Below the pieces are notes generated by a model. It worked only from the letters and a program-made list of their open reading frames with translations. It was not told where the DNA came from and did no database searches. Position numbers and translations under genes: made by a program. From assembly GCF_018918025.1 (NCBI RefSeq), contig NZ_JAHLPT010000002.1, positions 202,358 to 266,357 of the forward strand: 64,000 bases of DNA, given 5' to 3'. This DNA is from Oscillibacter sp. MSJ-31. GTDB lineage: Bacteria; Bacillota; Clostridia; Oscillospirales; Oscillospiraceae. This document shows positions 7,271 to 15,419 of this stretch, piece after piece (position 1 is the stretch's first letter; every line of letters begins with the position of its first letter).

Positions 7271-8186
7271 TTACGCTCACCTCGCTTCGGTAGAGGATCT
7301 CGTACCCAATGGCGTTGGCGTGGATATTGTCGATGAAAATGGGATACCCAACCTTTCCACTACGCTCAATCAGATTTCGCAGCAGAATTGATCCGCCACC
7401 GGCAAAGACACACTTGCTGCTCTTCACATCAATGCCGCGTTCGCGGAGGAAGTTGTAGAACTCATTTAAGAATTGATTGGCGGCTGTGCGAATCAGCATT
7501 TGAATCTCACCGGGCAGGATTGTCGGTTCACCTCGAATCACTTCATCGATATCGCTGTCCTCCAGCAATCGATCAAACTGTGAATTGCACTGACTGATAA
7601 TAGAGTTATAGAGCGTGATTACTCCCTGCTCAAAACTCTCCATCACCTCAAGATCCGGCCGGCCATGCCGCAACTTCAGAACGTCAACTGTAAATCCACC
7701 GACATCGATAATGTAGGACACAGCATGGTTCTTCAAATCGCCAAAACGCGTCACCGCAGCAGCCAAAGCCTGACTATAACTGACAACCCGATTAAACCGA
7801 ATGGAATAGCATCGGTCATTGAACAGAAAATCAATAACTTCTCTTTTGCGAAAGAAGTACTGTTCAAACCGGCCGTGGAGCTGACCATAATGTGCAGGCG
7901 GTAAGCCAACCAGCAATGTAATATCAATCGGATCTTCCGCCTCGCGGATCCCTTTACGCTCCAGCTCATAGGCAATCGCGAACAGAGTGAGGACAAAAAA
8001 CCTCTCATCTTCCGTTTTATCTCGCATGTAAGAAATACGCCTTTCAGTTAGCGTGTAGTATTTCCCCTCCCAGTAGATAGAGTCGCTTTTGATGCCCGAC
8101 TGATTGTCCGAAACAATCAGCCCGGATGTGAATAACAGGTTGGGCGTCTTAATGCTTTTGTTTCCATGGTCAACAGAGATAATCAT
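7257..8186 (-). CDS. ParM/StbA-like plasmid-segregation actin ATPase
   Basis: ParM-type actins polymerise to push plasmid copies apart. The 309-residue protein has the actin-fold nucleotide motifs in order: DHGNKSIK at the N-terminus (phosphate 1), IIDVGGFTVDV (phosphate 2) and CVFAGGGSILL (adenosine). Length fits the family. GGGGAGG lies upstream of the ATG. With the ParR-like gene it forms a type II partition module. This is unusual for a purely integrated element and suggests an autonomous circular stage. Confidence 0.88.
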   Translation of the reverse strand: MIISVDHGNKSIKTPNLLFTSGLIVSDNQSGIKSDSIYWEGKYYTLTERRISYMRDKTEDERFFVLTLFAIAYELERKGIREAEDPIDITLLVGLPPAHYGQLHGRFEQYFFRKREVIDFLFNDRCYSIRFNRVVSYSQALAAAVTRFGDLKNHAVSYIIDVGGFTVDVLKLRHGRPDLEVMESFEQGVITLYNSIISQCNSQFDRLLEDSDIDEVIRGEPTILPGEIQMLIRTAANQFLNEFYNFLRERGIDVKSSKCVFAGGGSILLRNLIERSGKVGYPIFIDNIHANAIGYEILYRSEVSVNAGK

Positions 8187-8263
8187 ACAAAAATCCTCCC
8201 CTTTATTTTTCTATTACCTTTTACGCACAGCGTTCTCAATGAACAACAAATTATTTAGTATGT

Positions 8264-8298
8264 CCTGAGTACCTGCAAATAATTCGCAGGTACTCAGG
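8264..8298. terminator. Perfect 13-bp inverted repeat
   Basis: CCTGAGTACCTGC and GCAGGTACTCAGG flank a 9-nt loop. It lies between the end of the sigma-like gene (8306) and the ParM start. There is no T-run, so it may be a terminator-like or processing hairpin, or a ParR-type site. Confidence 0.5.
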
Positions 8299-8305
8299 TA
8301 TTCAC

Positions 8306-8704
8306 TTATTCACCCATCAGTCGGCGCAAATGGTCAAAGGATTTCGCGAGTGAACGCATCACTACCTTGAGGTCACGTTTCTCAACTCTGGCAATATCCG
8401 TATAGGACATGTTATCCATGAACATCAAAACGCGGCGACGCTGAATAGGAGTCAGCTTGGAAATCGCCGCATACAAGCGGTGATTCTCCTCGGTACGAAT
8501 CAGATCCTCAATCAAGTCATCAGCGCCGGTGCTGACTGCCAGATCGTCAAAGGTGTCAGGATCAACAGGAAAACAGTGATAACGCTCGCGCTTATACAGC
8601 CGATTTTCTTCGCGCTCCATATCCTTCCATTCATCATAAAACTTGTCATCGACAGGGATGTTCAGGTAATTTCCGTAATAGTCTTTCACCTTAATGGTTT
8701 TCAT
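8306..8704 (-). CDS. Sigma-70 region-4-like DNA-binding protein
   Basis: A 132-residue protein with a C-terminal helix-turn-helix like sigma region 4: LTPIQRRRVLMFMDNMSYTD followed by IARVEKRDLKVV. Such small sigma-like proteins are common in integrative elements and phages of Clostridia, where they control element gene expression. GGAGG lies upstream. It precedes the ParM operon on the same strand. Confidence 0.75.
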   Translation of the reverse strand: MKTIKVKDYYGNYLNIPVDDKFYDEWKDMEREENRLYKRERYHCFPVDPDTFDDLAVSTGADDLIEDLIRTEENHRLYAAISKLTPIQRRRVLMFMDNMSYTDIARVEKRDLKVVMRSLAKSFDHLRRLMGE

Positions 8705-8818
8705 ATATTTTCCTCCAAATCATTCAAATCGTGTGTGAGTTTTCAGAACGATTCGGAGGGCGGGCTTCGGGCCCGGCTGTTATGCTGCTTCATCGGTCAT
8801 GCTCCAAATTCGGGCAGC

Positions 8819-8856
8819 AAAAAAGCCGGGCACCTGCAAAAGCAGGCACTCGGCTT
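8819..8856 (-). terminator. Rho-independent terminator
   Basis: On the minus strand a GC-rich stem centred on CCTGC/GCAGG ends in CGGC and six T. It is the second of two tandem terminators upstream of the sigma-like gene. Confidence 0.75.
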
Positions 8857-8886
8857 ATAAGCTCCCGGTATTGGCAGGAGCGGGTA

Positions 8887-8919
8887 TAAAAAAAGCCCCT
8901 CGGACGATGTCCGAGAGGC
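8887..8919 (-). terminator. Rho-independent terminator after the ArpU-like gene
   Basis: CTCGGAC and GTCCGAG pair across a short loop and are followed on the minus strand by GGGGC and seven T. It ends the transcript of the gene at 9041-9598. Confidence 0.8.
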
Positions 8920-9040
8920 AATACGTGCTCCAGCATAACCTATTATAGAGGGTCATCCTCTATGTTACAATTTCGCTCATCTCCATTCTATATCCCGATT
9001 ATCTATCAAACGCTCTTTCACATATACTTACCCTTATCTA

Positions 9041-9598
9041 TCAAGAGACTCTCACTTTACTCTCACTTTTACTCTCTTCCGCAGTCAATCTCTGCTCCGT
9101 GATAATCAAATCGGGGATTACTACGCACCAGAGATTGGCGGCGTAGATTTTGATAGCTGCCTTTATGTGCCGATAATATGTAGATGACGAGATTCCAAGA
9201 GATAGGAAGGCATCCTCATTCGTTTTGCAATACGCATCGAAATACCTTGTACGCAAAATATCAAAGTAAATGCCGCCATGGTGGGGATCTGCCTTTACCA
9301 ACAGCAGCGCCTCTTCCATCACTTCCAGCAGTTGCATGGAGTGGCCCATCTCAGATAGACGATCCGCAATGCGTTTTCGGTCGGTATCCCGATCATAGTC
9401 GATGGCCAAATTGATAAAGTCCGACACAGACTGCCTACGGTTCTCAAAGCACTCTTCTTCCATCTCATAGATGTTATGCCCGGCACGGCGAAGAGTCGGT
9501 ACGTAAAGATTCAGAAGCGCCATCGTTTTCTCAATATCTTCTTTTGTAATCGTGCTGGTGATGTCAAGTTTTTCGAGATAATTCTGAAATTTACTCAT
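9041..9598 (-). CDS. ArpU/sigma-like phage-type transcriptional regulator
   Basis: The 185-residue protein is helical throughout. It ends with a sigma-like helix-turn-helix (ILRTRYFDAYCK, then LGISSSTYYRHIKAAI), the layout of ArpU-type late regulators and related small sigma-like proteins. I chose the ATG at 9598 because AAAGGAG lies 6 nt upstream. It is transcribed after the umuCD-like pair, so it may be under damage control. Confidence 0.65.
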   Translation of the reverse strand: MSKFQNYLEKLDITSTITKEDIEKTMALLNLYVPTLRRAGHNIYEMEEECFENRRQSVSDFINLAIDYDRDTDRKRIADRLSEMGHSMQLLEVMEEALLLVKADPHHGGIYFDILRTRYFDAYCKTNEDAFLSLGISSSTYYRHIKAAIKIYAANLWCVVIPDLIITEQRLTAEESKSESKVRVS

Positions 9599-9623
9599 TG
9601 GTACTCCTTTCCACCCAGTTCCT

Positions 9624-9968
9624 TCAGTGATAGAAATTGAAAGAGCACAGGATTTTCGAATGAATCGCAGATGCGTCATGGAGAATGCGCTTCTCTCCAT
9701 CAGCTTTTATTGCCAGATCAGTGCGGTACTGATAAATAGCAAGACGTTTTTTCTCTTGCACCATTACGAGGTCTCCATCTTCTACTTCCACATCTCCGCA
9801 GCAAAGCAAAATGCTGCCGTTGGAAATACCGTATTCTAAATATCGGCATCCCTTAGCGACAATACAAAAGCATTTCCTTTCATCAATTCCTTCAAAGCCG
9901 CTGATATGAACATGGTCATTATGGATGCTGAGCCAGTGAGCAACATTTATACTCATTTCGGGTAGCAA
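9624..9968 (-). CDS. UmuD-like LexA-fold protein with the catalytic serine missing
   Basis: The 114-residue protein directly follows a UmuC-type polymerase and contains the LexA-fold signature: YGISNGSILL and VEVEDGDLVMVQEKKRLAIYQY. In UmuD-like and S24 peptidases the fold starts with G-[CN]-SM; here the same place reads GCRYLEYG, so the nucleophile serine is not visible. A TTG start at 9968 is supported by AGGAGG nine nt upstream, placed just after the polymerase stop. An ATG at 9956 is the alternative. It is probably a non-cleavable UmuD-like cofactor. Confidence 0.65.
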   Translation of the reverse strand: MLPEMSINVAHWLSIHNDHVHISGFEGIDERKCFCIVAKGCRYLEYGISNGSILLCCGDVEVEDGDLVMVQEKKRLAIYQYRTDLAIKADGEKRILHDASAIHSKILCSFNFYH

Positions 9969-9984
9969 TGTAATTCGCCTCCTA

Positions 9985-11229
9985 TTAGTGATACATGATT
10001 GATGGCATTTTGTACTCAATTTCCCGATGCGTTGGAATTTTCAGTCCGGTTGTGAGCGATGCAAAGTTAATCGACTTTAGTCCAAAGCGCCGGCGGATTT
10101 CATCGACGGTGCGTTCAATCGCAATGCGACGATCATCTTTCGCATAGTCTGACCAAAGATCCAACTGTACCGGAGCATTTGCCGGCACGAGGTCAATTGC
10201 GCTGATGGTCAGAGATCGGATATTGCTATTCCATGCATATCTCCTGCAAAAGAGGTCATAACCAGCCCTAGCAATGGCGGTATAACTTTGCGTTGGAATG
10301 TCCAGCTTGCACTGATACCCCCAATGTGCAAGGGAATTATCCCTTACGGCAATTCGTACCCCTTTTGCTGAGAGATTTTTCTTACGGAGTTTCTGCCCGA
10401 CTTCCTGAGCTAACTCCTGCAGTACGTGGAATACTTCTTCTTGATTCAAAAGATCTTCCGTACAGGTAATTCCATGTCCGATGCTCTTAATAGGCGGCTC
10501 ATAATCACACGGCATCACCCGCGAATTGTCCAACCCATTGGCATAAAGCCAGAGCTTGTCTCCATTGACTCCAAGGATTCTGGATAAGAAATCTCGCTCA
10601 CATCCTGCAATATCTCCAATCGTATTAACTCCATAGCGTCTCAGCTTCTCTGTGGTAGCTCTTCCAACATACAGGAGATCTGATGCCGGCAGTGGCCAGA
10701 TCTGACTGCGAAAGGAATCTGCAGTAATTTCAGTTACCGCATCCGGTTTCCGCATATCAGATCCGAGCTTTGCAAAGATCTTATTGAAACTGACGCCAAT
10801 TGAAACGGTCAACCCCGTTTCATTCTTTACAGTCTCGCGAATCTCATGGGCCACTTCGCATGGTGTTTTTGACTTCAAGATCGGCGATCCGGTAAGCTCA
10901 ATCCAGCTTTCATCAATGCCGAATGCCTCAACCTCCGGTGAGTAGCGAAGATAGATGGATCTGACCAGCTTTGAAAACTTAATGTACTGATCCATATGCG
11001 GCTGGACAATTGTGAGCTGCGGGCATTTTTGCTTTGCTTCCCAGATCACATCGCCGGTTTTGACCCCACACCTTTTCGCCAATTGGTTTTTTGCAAGAAC
11101 GATCCCATGCCGCTCCTCTGTACTCCCGCATACTGCTATGTATTTCCCTCGCAGCTCCGGATGCAACATACACTCAATGCTGGCATAGCAGTTGTTGAGG
11201 TCACTGTGCAGGACAACTCGATCACCCAT
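9985..11229 (-). CDS. umuC: Y-family translesion DNA polymerase (UmuC/DinB type)
   Basis: Y-family polymerases copy past DNA lesions. The 414-residue protein has the first catalytic aspartate in HSDLNNCYASIE, the second site in EAFGIDESWIEL, the GVSFNKIFAKLGSDMRKP segment, two HhH motifs (LYVGRATTEKLRRYGV) and a beta-clamp-binding motif QLDLW near the end. I place the start at 11229, after AGGAGG. The promoter (TTGACA at 11395-11400, reverse) lies in the AGTTC repeat region shared with the ImmR-like gene, so damage induction is likely. Confidence 0.92.
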   Translation of the reverse strand: MGDRVVLHSDLNNCYASIECMLHPELRGKYIAVCGSTEERHGIVLAKNQLAKRCGVKTGDVIWEAKQKCPQLTIVQPHMDQYIKFSKLVRSIYLRYSPEVEAFGIDESWIELTGSPILKSKTPCEVAHEIRETVKNETGLTVSIGVSFNKIFAKLGSDMRKPDAVTEITADSFRSQIWPLPASDLLYVGRATTEKLRRYGVNTIGDIAGCERDFLSRILGVNGDKLWLYANGLDNSRVMPCDYEPPIKSIGHGITCTEDLLNQEEVFHVLQELAQEVGQKLRKKNLSAKGVRIAVRDNSLAHWGYQCKLDIPTQSYTAIARAGYDLFCRRYAWNSNIRSLTISAIDLVPANAPVQLDLWSDYAKDDRRIAIERTVDEIRRRFGLKSINFASLTTGLKIPTHREIEYKMPSIMYH

Positions 11230-11290
11230 ACGCCTTCTGCCTCCTGTCATAGAATTTCAGAAAAGTTCCCATCAGTTCCTTAAAGTTCTA

Positions 11291-11319
11291 TTGACAAGTT
11301 CCAGTTTTGGAAATATAAT
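11291..11319 (+). promoter_or_regulatory. Consensus sigma-A promoter for the ImmR/ImmA operon
   Basis: TTGACA, a 17-bp spacer and TATAAT: a perfect match to the housekeeping consensus. AGTTC repeats overlap the -35 and the spacer. The start codon is 130 bp downstream. Confidence 0.85.
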
Positions 11320-11370
11320 GATTTCAAAAGTTCCCATTCGTTCCATCAAGTTCTATTAAGTTCTAAAACT

Positions 11371-11400
11371 AAAATAGCAGGTCAGCACCACACTTGTCAA
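11371..11400 (-). promoter_or_regulatory. Promoter for the umuC-like operon
   Basis: On the minus strand TTGACA is followed after 18 bp by TATTTT. The -35 lies inside the inverted copy of the operator, so it mirrors the plus-strand promoter. Confidence 0.65.
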
Positions 11401-11447
11401 TAGAACTTTTGAAAAGTTAGGCGCTGAGCTGCAGAAAGAGGCACACT

Positions 11448-11888
11448 ATGAAAACGACTGCAGAGAAGATCAGAGAAGGCCGTATTCGCCTTAATCTGAA
11501 GCAGCAGGAATTGGCTGATAAAATTGGCGTCAGCCTCCGAACCATTACGAAATACGAAAAGCAAGGGGTTATGCCTCGCGGTCTCAATCTCCACAAGCTC
11601 GCTGAAGTTTTGGGCGTTTCTGAAGTCTATTTGGCCAATGACGAAATCGAAGACCCCTCCTATGGCCTTGAGGCAGCACCCTATGTTGAGAGTGCCCGAG
11701 AAACCTACGGTAAGAAAGGCGCTGATGACATTAATCGTCTTTTGGTTGAGACACAGGCTCTATTTGCAGGTGGCGAAGTTCCTGAGGAAGACAAGGATCT
11801 CTTCTTCCAGGCCATCACTGAAGCGTACATTACCAACAAGAAGCGTGCAAGTGAGTTGTTTACGCGAAAGGATTTCAAGAAGGATTGA
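11448..11888 (+). CDS. XRE-family repressor, ImmR-like
   Basis: The 146-residue protein has an N-terminal helix-turn-helix (LKQQELADKIGVSLRTITKY, residues about 18-37) and a helical C-terminus. It is followed by an ImmA-type metalloprotease, as in ICEBs1, where ImmA cleaves ImmR after DNA damage to turn the element on. GAGGCAC lies upstream. The AGTTC array in its promoter is the likely operator. That it controls umuC as well is inferred from shared sites. Confidence 0.82.
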   Translation: MKTTAEKIREGRIRLNLKQQELADKIGVSLRTITKYEKQGVMPRGLNLHKLAEVLGVSEVYLANDEIEDPSYGLEAAPYVESARETYGKKGADDINRLLVETQALFAGGEVPEEDKDLFFQAITEAYITNKKRASELFTRKDFKKD

Positions 11889-11993
11889 TCATTACATTGA
11901 AGAATTCCACCTGTTGTACGGTTTATGGTACTCCTTCTCTGTTATTCTTAGGCTGCACAATAGGATCAACCTGTCTTGAAAGAGGTGAGTGAT

Positions 11994-12533
11994 TTGCTGG
12001 CGACTTTAATTAAACAAGAAGCAAATCGTTTGAAAATTAAATACCAGACAGACAATCCGTATGAAATCTGTAAGGCAATGAACATCCAAGTCATGGCACG
12101 GCCAATGGGCAAAAACCCTCTGTCTTGCAAAGGTTTCTTTATGGTGAATTCCCGCTGCAAACTTATCATGCTTAACAGTGATTTACCTGAAGAAATCCAG
12201 CGAATTATCCTCGTGCACGAGTTAGGTCACGCCTCGCTTCATAGTAGTTCTACGCTAAGTGCTTTCCATGACTTCGCTTATTTTGACAACACCGGCCGCA
12301 TGGAATATGAAGCCAACATCTTTGCCGCAGAGTTTCTTCTGGAAGACGCTGAGGTTATCGCCGCCTTGGAAGAAGGAGAAGATTTCTTCCATGCCGCAAA
12401 CTATCTGCAGGTACCTCCGGAGTTGCTTGACTTCAAGCTGCGGATTCTGCAGCGGCAGGGCGTGGAAATCAACGCACCTTATATTGCTCAAAGCAATTTC
12501 CTGCGGCGCAATCTCAGCAAACCCTTGAGTTGA
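11994..12533 (+). CDS. ImmA/IrrE-family metallopeptidase
   Basis: A 179-residue protein with the zinc motif HELGH at residues 75-79 and a downstream glutamate in EYEANIFAAEFL, typical of ImmA proteases that cleave the neighbouring repressor. AAAGAGGTG six nt before a TTG at 11994 supports that start; a TTG at 11976 is possible. It pairs with the repressor gene upstream. Confidence 0.88.
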   Translation: MLATLIKQEANRLKIKYQTDNPYEICKAMNIQVMARPMGKNPLSCKGFFMVNSRCKLIMLNSDLPEEIQRIILVHELGHASLHSSSTLSAFHDFAYFDNTGRMEYEANIFAAEFLLEDAEVIAALEEGEDFFHAANYLQVPPELLDFKLRILQRQGVEINAPYIAQSNFLRRNLSKPLS

Positions 12534-12540
12534 TGTACTT

Positions 12541-12831
12541 ATGTTACCGGGAATTGCTTATAAAGCCTATGTCGCCGTTGAAGTTGAGCACACGATCGAC
12601 GGCGAAATGCACCCGCGATCAATCACGTGGGAAGATGGATGCCATTATCAGATTGATCGTGTAAAAGACATTCGCCCCAGCTACGCAGCAAAAGCCGGTG
12701 GCCAGGGCGATCGATATACTATTCTTGTCAATGGCATAGAAACTTATTTGTTCTTTGAACGATCCACAAATCTTTCTGGCAATATCATCGGCCGCTGGTT
12801 TGTGGAACGACGAGTTCCAATTGAGGTATGA
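12541..12831 (+). CDS. Conserved small protein of integrative elements
   Basis: The 96-residue protein reads as a small beta-rich domain with CHYQIDRVKDIRP, AGGQGDRYTILVNG and SGNIIGRWFVE. I know this pattern from hypothetical proteins in Firmicutes mobile elements, without a function. It sits 7 bp after the ImmA gene and overlaps the start of the next reading frame, so it is in the same operon. Confidence 0.6.
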   Translation: MLPGIAYKAYVAVEVEHTIDGEMHPRSITWEDGCHYQIDRVKDIRPSYAAKAGGQGDRYTILVNGIETYLFFERSTNLSGNIIGRWFVERRVPIEV

Positions 12832-12833
12832 GT

Positions 12834-14255
12834 ATGGAAGTTTTACTGAATCTCGGCGTTGATGATAATGGCTATGAGTTTGCAACATCCATAAACGGTG
12901 CATTAAGGCAGGCTAACGCTAAACTCACTACTCTGAATGAGACTATCGATTCCATCAAAGAACTAAAGCCATATTGTGATAAGCTGGATTATATTCTAGC
13001 CGCAAGTTCCGGAGCATTATGCGGCGTACTTGACATATTTTTGATTGGTAAACCCGGCGAATCTCCTTTCGGCGATATTACTGACAAGTGGTTTGAAGAC
13101 CGGACGAAGGATTTTGCCAGATTTTGCCATCCTAACGCCAAATCTTTCGACAGTTTAGAATCAGCACTGCGCTTTTTGGAAAGTCGTTTTGATGTTCCTT
13201 ATGACCAGACAGGTCTCGGAGATGCCGGCAGCCTCATTTTTGATCTAACCGCAAAGAATCACCACTTCAAATCACTTGCTCATAATCCAAGCCTATTGGG
13301 TCTCTTCTTTTCCATTCTGGACCAGTTCGACAATACTTCTCATTTTGTAACAGACGGGGAGCTAATTAGACTGGAGAAAGCAGACGAAGCGTGGAAGCTG
13401 CATGGGAATAATCCTCCCGCCAAGCTGTTCTGTGGCTTTGTTAACTGGTTTGGCCATCTCATGTCGGATGTTTCCGGCTCTCAATCAAGCGCCAAAGGCG
13501 GGAAACGCGGGATGGGAATTCCTTCCCCACTATGGACTTGGACTAACGACATGATCGCCATGAAAGCATCGTTAAAACTCACTGTGACGGATGCGGATAT
13601 GGCGATGAATGAACTGGCTCTGAATATCTTTAAGCAAGGATACGATTCGCGATTCCAGACCGCACAGGCTATCCCTGTCTTCATAAATGAATTGCTTGTT
13701 CGCTTCATCTATGCAACCAGGCGTCTGTTCAAATACTACCTTGAAACGCCTAAACCGGAACGTTCCTTCGCTCTTATGTGGAAGACTTGCGAACCCTTTT
13801 CAAACCCCTCAGTCAAACGAATGCTGACCGTAGCACATGGGACATTCTGTTTAGTTGACGTAGGAGCCGCAACAGGTCAAGCCTTCATTGAAGGAGCAGG
13901 AGCCTTCAATGCTGTTGAATTCTTCTTATGTCTCAATATCGTAGGAGTTGGCCGATTAGCTATTTCCTTGTATGGTGAGGCGGCACGATTCATATCGTAT
14001 GGCCGTGCAAAAAGCGCAGCCGATTTTGCCGCAAAGGAAAAAGTGATCGTCACCAATTACTTAGAGGGTCTCAAAATTCTCTCTTATAAATACAATGACG
14101 CAACCCTCTTAACATTTATTGATGCCTTTGAAAACAGCGACGCGTATGCTAAGGCTTTTGAAAAATCTGTATCGTTAGCGGAGCTGCGTGATGTTCCCGA
14201 AAGTAAGATATTGAAGTCTAAGGCAGATATCGACAATTACTTCAGGAGACGATAA
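12834..14255 (+). CDS. Unknown protein A of a two-gene cassette
   Basis: The 473-residue protein matches no family I can name. It begins with a coiled-coil-like stretch, then has a hydrophobic helix (YILAASSGALCGVLDIFLIG, near residue 60) and two more hydrophobic stretches near residues 330-390 (VDVGAATGQAFIEGAGAF and the part around FFLCLNIVGVG). The rest is soluble and helical. TGAGGT supports the ATG at 12834; one at 12828 overlaps the preceding stop. It is 2 bp from gene B, so they are translated together. Role is unknown; a membrane-acting defence or exclusion function is a guess. Confidence 0.65.
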   Translation: MEVLLNLGVDDNGYEFATSINGALRQANAKLTTLNETIDSIKELKPYCDKLDYILAASSGALCGVLDIFLIGKPGESPFGDITDKWFEDRTKDFARFCHPNAKSFDSLESALRFLESRFDVPYDQTGLGDAGSLIFDLTAKNHHFKSLAHNPSLLGLFFSILDQFDNTSHFVTDGELIRLEKADEAWKLHGNNPPAKLFCGFVNWFGHLMSDVSGSQSSAKGGKRGMGIPSPLWTWTNDMIAMKASLKLTVTDADMAMNELALNIFKQGYDSRFQTAQAIPVFINELLVRFIYATRRLFKYYLETPKPERSFALMWKTCEPFSNPSVKRMLTVAHGTFCLVDVGAATGQAFIEGAGAFNAVEFFLCLNIVGVGRLAISLYGEAARFISYGRAKSAADFAAKEKVIVTNYLEGLKILSYKYNDATLLTFIDAFENSDAYAKAFEKSVSLAELRDVPESKILKSKADIDNYFRRR

Positions 14256-14257
14256 TC

Positions 14258-15367
14258 ATGGTAAAGAAATTATCAAAGCTTGAGTTGGCGCAGGAGCACG
14301 CAGAAGCAGCGGTCAAGAAGGTCAATGAAAAAATCGACGAGCTGGGTCTCTGCACCAATTCCTTATACATTGCTCTAAATGACATGCAAGCTACGCTTGA
14401 TCGAATTCGCAATGTGCCTGAAGAAGAACAGCTCAAATATGAAAATCTAAAAGCGATTAGAATAAGCTGGAAGCAACAGGCGGAGAACATCGAACTGGAA
14501 TACAAAAAGGCGGAAATGAAATCTGCAGGGCAAGGTGCTGCTGGTGTAGGTGCCGGCGTTGCCGTTGCCGCCCTTGGCCCTACCGCAGCCATGGGTATTG
14601 CAACTACGTTTGGTGTTGCCTCTACCGGAACAGCCATCTCTGCATTGAGCGGCGCTGCAGCCACAAATGCAGCATTGGCTTGGTTAGGCGGTGGCGCTCT
14701 CGCTGCCGGCGGTGGCGGTATGGCTGCCGGTAATGCGTTCTTAGCACTTGCCGGTCCCGTTGGCTGGGCAATTGCCGGTCTATCCATTGTTGCAAGTGGG
14801 TTAATGCTTTTCAAAACCAAAAGCGACAAGGAATTACTGGATAATATATTCACCCTGATCAGCAACCGGGACACCAAATCTTACGAGCTCGCCATTGTTG
14901 AACTAAGTGAGCGCAGCGAACGAGTTAGGATGGAGGCATCAATAATATCTTCTGCTACCAGAAAGATCCTCACATTTGGCACCAATTACGAGGAAATGAC
15001 AGAAGCTCAACAATATTCGCTCGGTGCGGTTGTTAACCTCATGGAGGCTTCCACTGCACTTCTTGTTAATCCAATTCTGGGCCTTCAGCCAAAGTTTACG
15101 GAAGAAGATTTTGATAACGTCTGCGACGCAGAAGATGCCCTGATTCGCGGGTATTACAAACGGCAAAAGAGCATGGTCATTTCTCTCGCAAATCTCCTCT
15201 ACTGCATCCCCCTCGATGAAAAGGAAACCAAGCTCCTTGCCAAGTCCCTTCGACATAACAAGAAGTTCCTAGAATCCGTTGGTATGACAAAAAAGGAATT
15301 TGATGTTGGTGACATCAGCATGGTAAAACGGGCCCTCAGGCATCGATACAAACTCAGAGCATACTAA
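14258..15367 (+). CDS. Unknown protein B with glycine-zipper membrane domain
   Basis: The 369-residue protein has an N-terminal coiled coil (residues 1-90), a long glycine/alanine-rich hydrophobic region (about 95-185, with GAGVAVAALGPTAAMG and GGGALAAGGGGMAAG) and a helical soluble C-terminus. Such glycine zippers are typical of proteins that insert into membranes and oligomerise. GGAGA lies upstream of the ATG. With protein A it forms a cassette ended by a hairpin at 15385. I do not recognise it. Confidence 0.7.
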   Translation: MVKKLSKLELAQEHAEAAVKKVNEKIDELGLCTNSLYIALNDMQATLDRIRNVPEEEQLKYENLKAIRISWKQQAENIELEYKKAEMKSAGQGAAGVGAGVAVAALGPTAAMGIATTFGVASTGTAISALSGAAATNAALAWLGGGALAAGGGGMAAGNAFLALAGPVGWAIAGLSIVASGLMLFKTKSDKELLDNIFTLISNRDTKSYELAIVELSERSERVRMEASIISSATRKILTFGTNYEEMTEAQQYSLGAVVNLMEASTALLVNPILGLQPKFTEEDFDNVCDAEDALIRGYYKRQKSMVISLANLLYCIPLDEKETKLLAKSLRHNKKFLESVGMTKKEFDVGDISMVKRALRHRYKLRAY

Positions 15368-15384
15368 TTGAATGCAACACCAAT

Positions 15385-15418
15385 GCGGAGAGTAGGATAT
15401 ATTTCTTCTACTCTCCGC
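15385..15418 (+). terminator. Hairpin ending the A/B cassette
   Basis: An 11-bp perfect inverted repeat (GCGGAGAGTAG with CTACTCTCCGC) lies 17 bp after the gene B stop. The following GTTAATTCTT is only moderately T-rich. Confidence 0.65.
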
Positions 15419-15419
15419 G

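Larger units (their letters stand above)
11264..11407. promoter_or_regulatory. AGTTC direct-repeat operator array, 10-bp phased
   Basis: AGTTC starts at 11264, 11274 and 11284, then 11297, then 11329, 11339 (as CGTTC), 11349 and 11359. Most are exactly 10 bp apart. A 16-bp perfect inverted repeat (11284-11299 and 11392-11407) places TTGACA at each outer end. The array covers both divergent promoters, so one regulator, most likely the ImmR-like protein, would control both transcripts. Confidence 0.75.

Noticed and set aside
11264..11370. A CRISPR array or replication iterons
   Set aside because: The repeats are only five to six bases at 10-bp period and overlap two promoters, so an operator array is the better reading.
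12541..15367. Assignment of the A/B cassette to a named anti-phage system
   Set aside because: No ATPase, nuclease or other diagnostic motif is visible, so naming a system would be invention.
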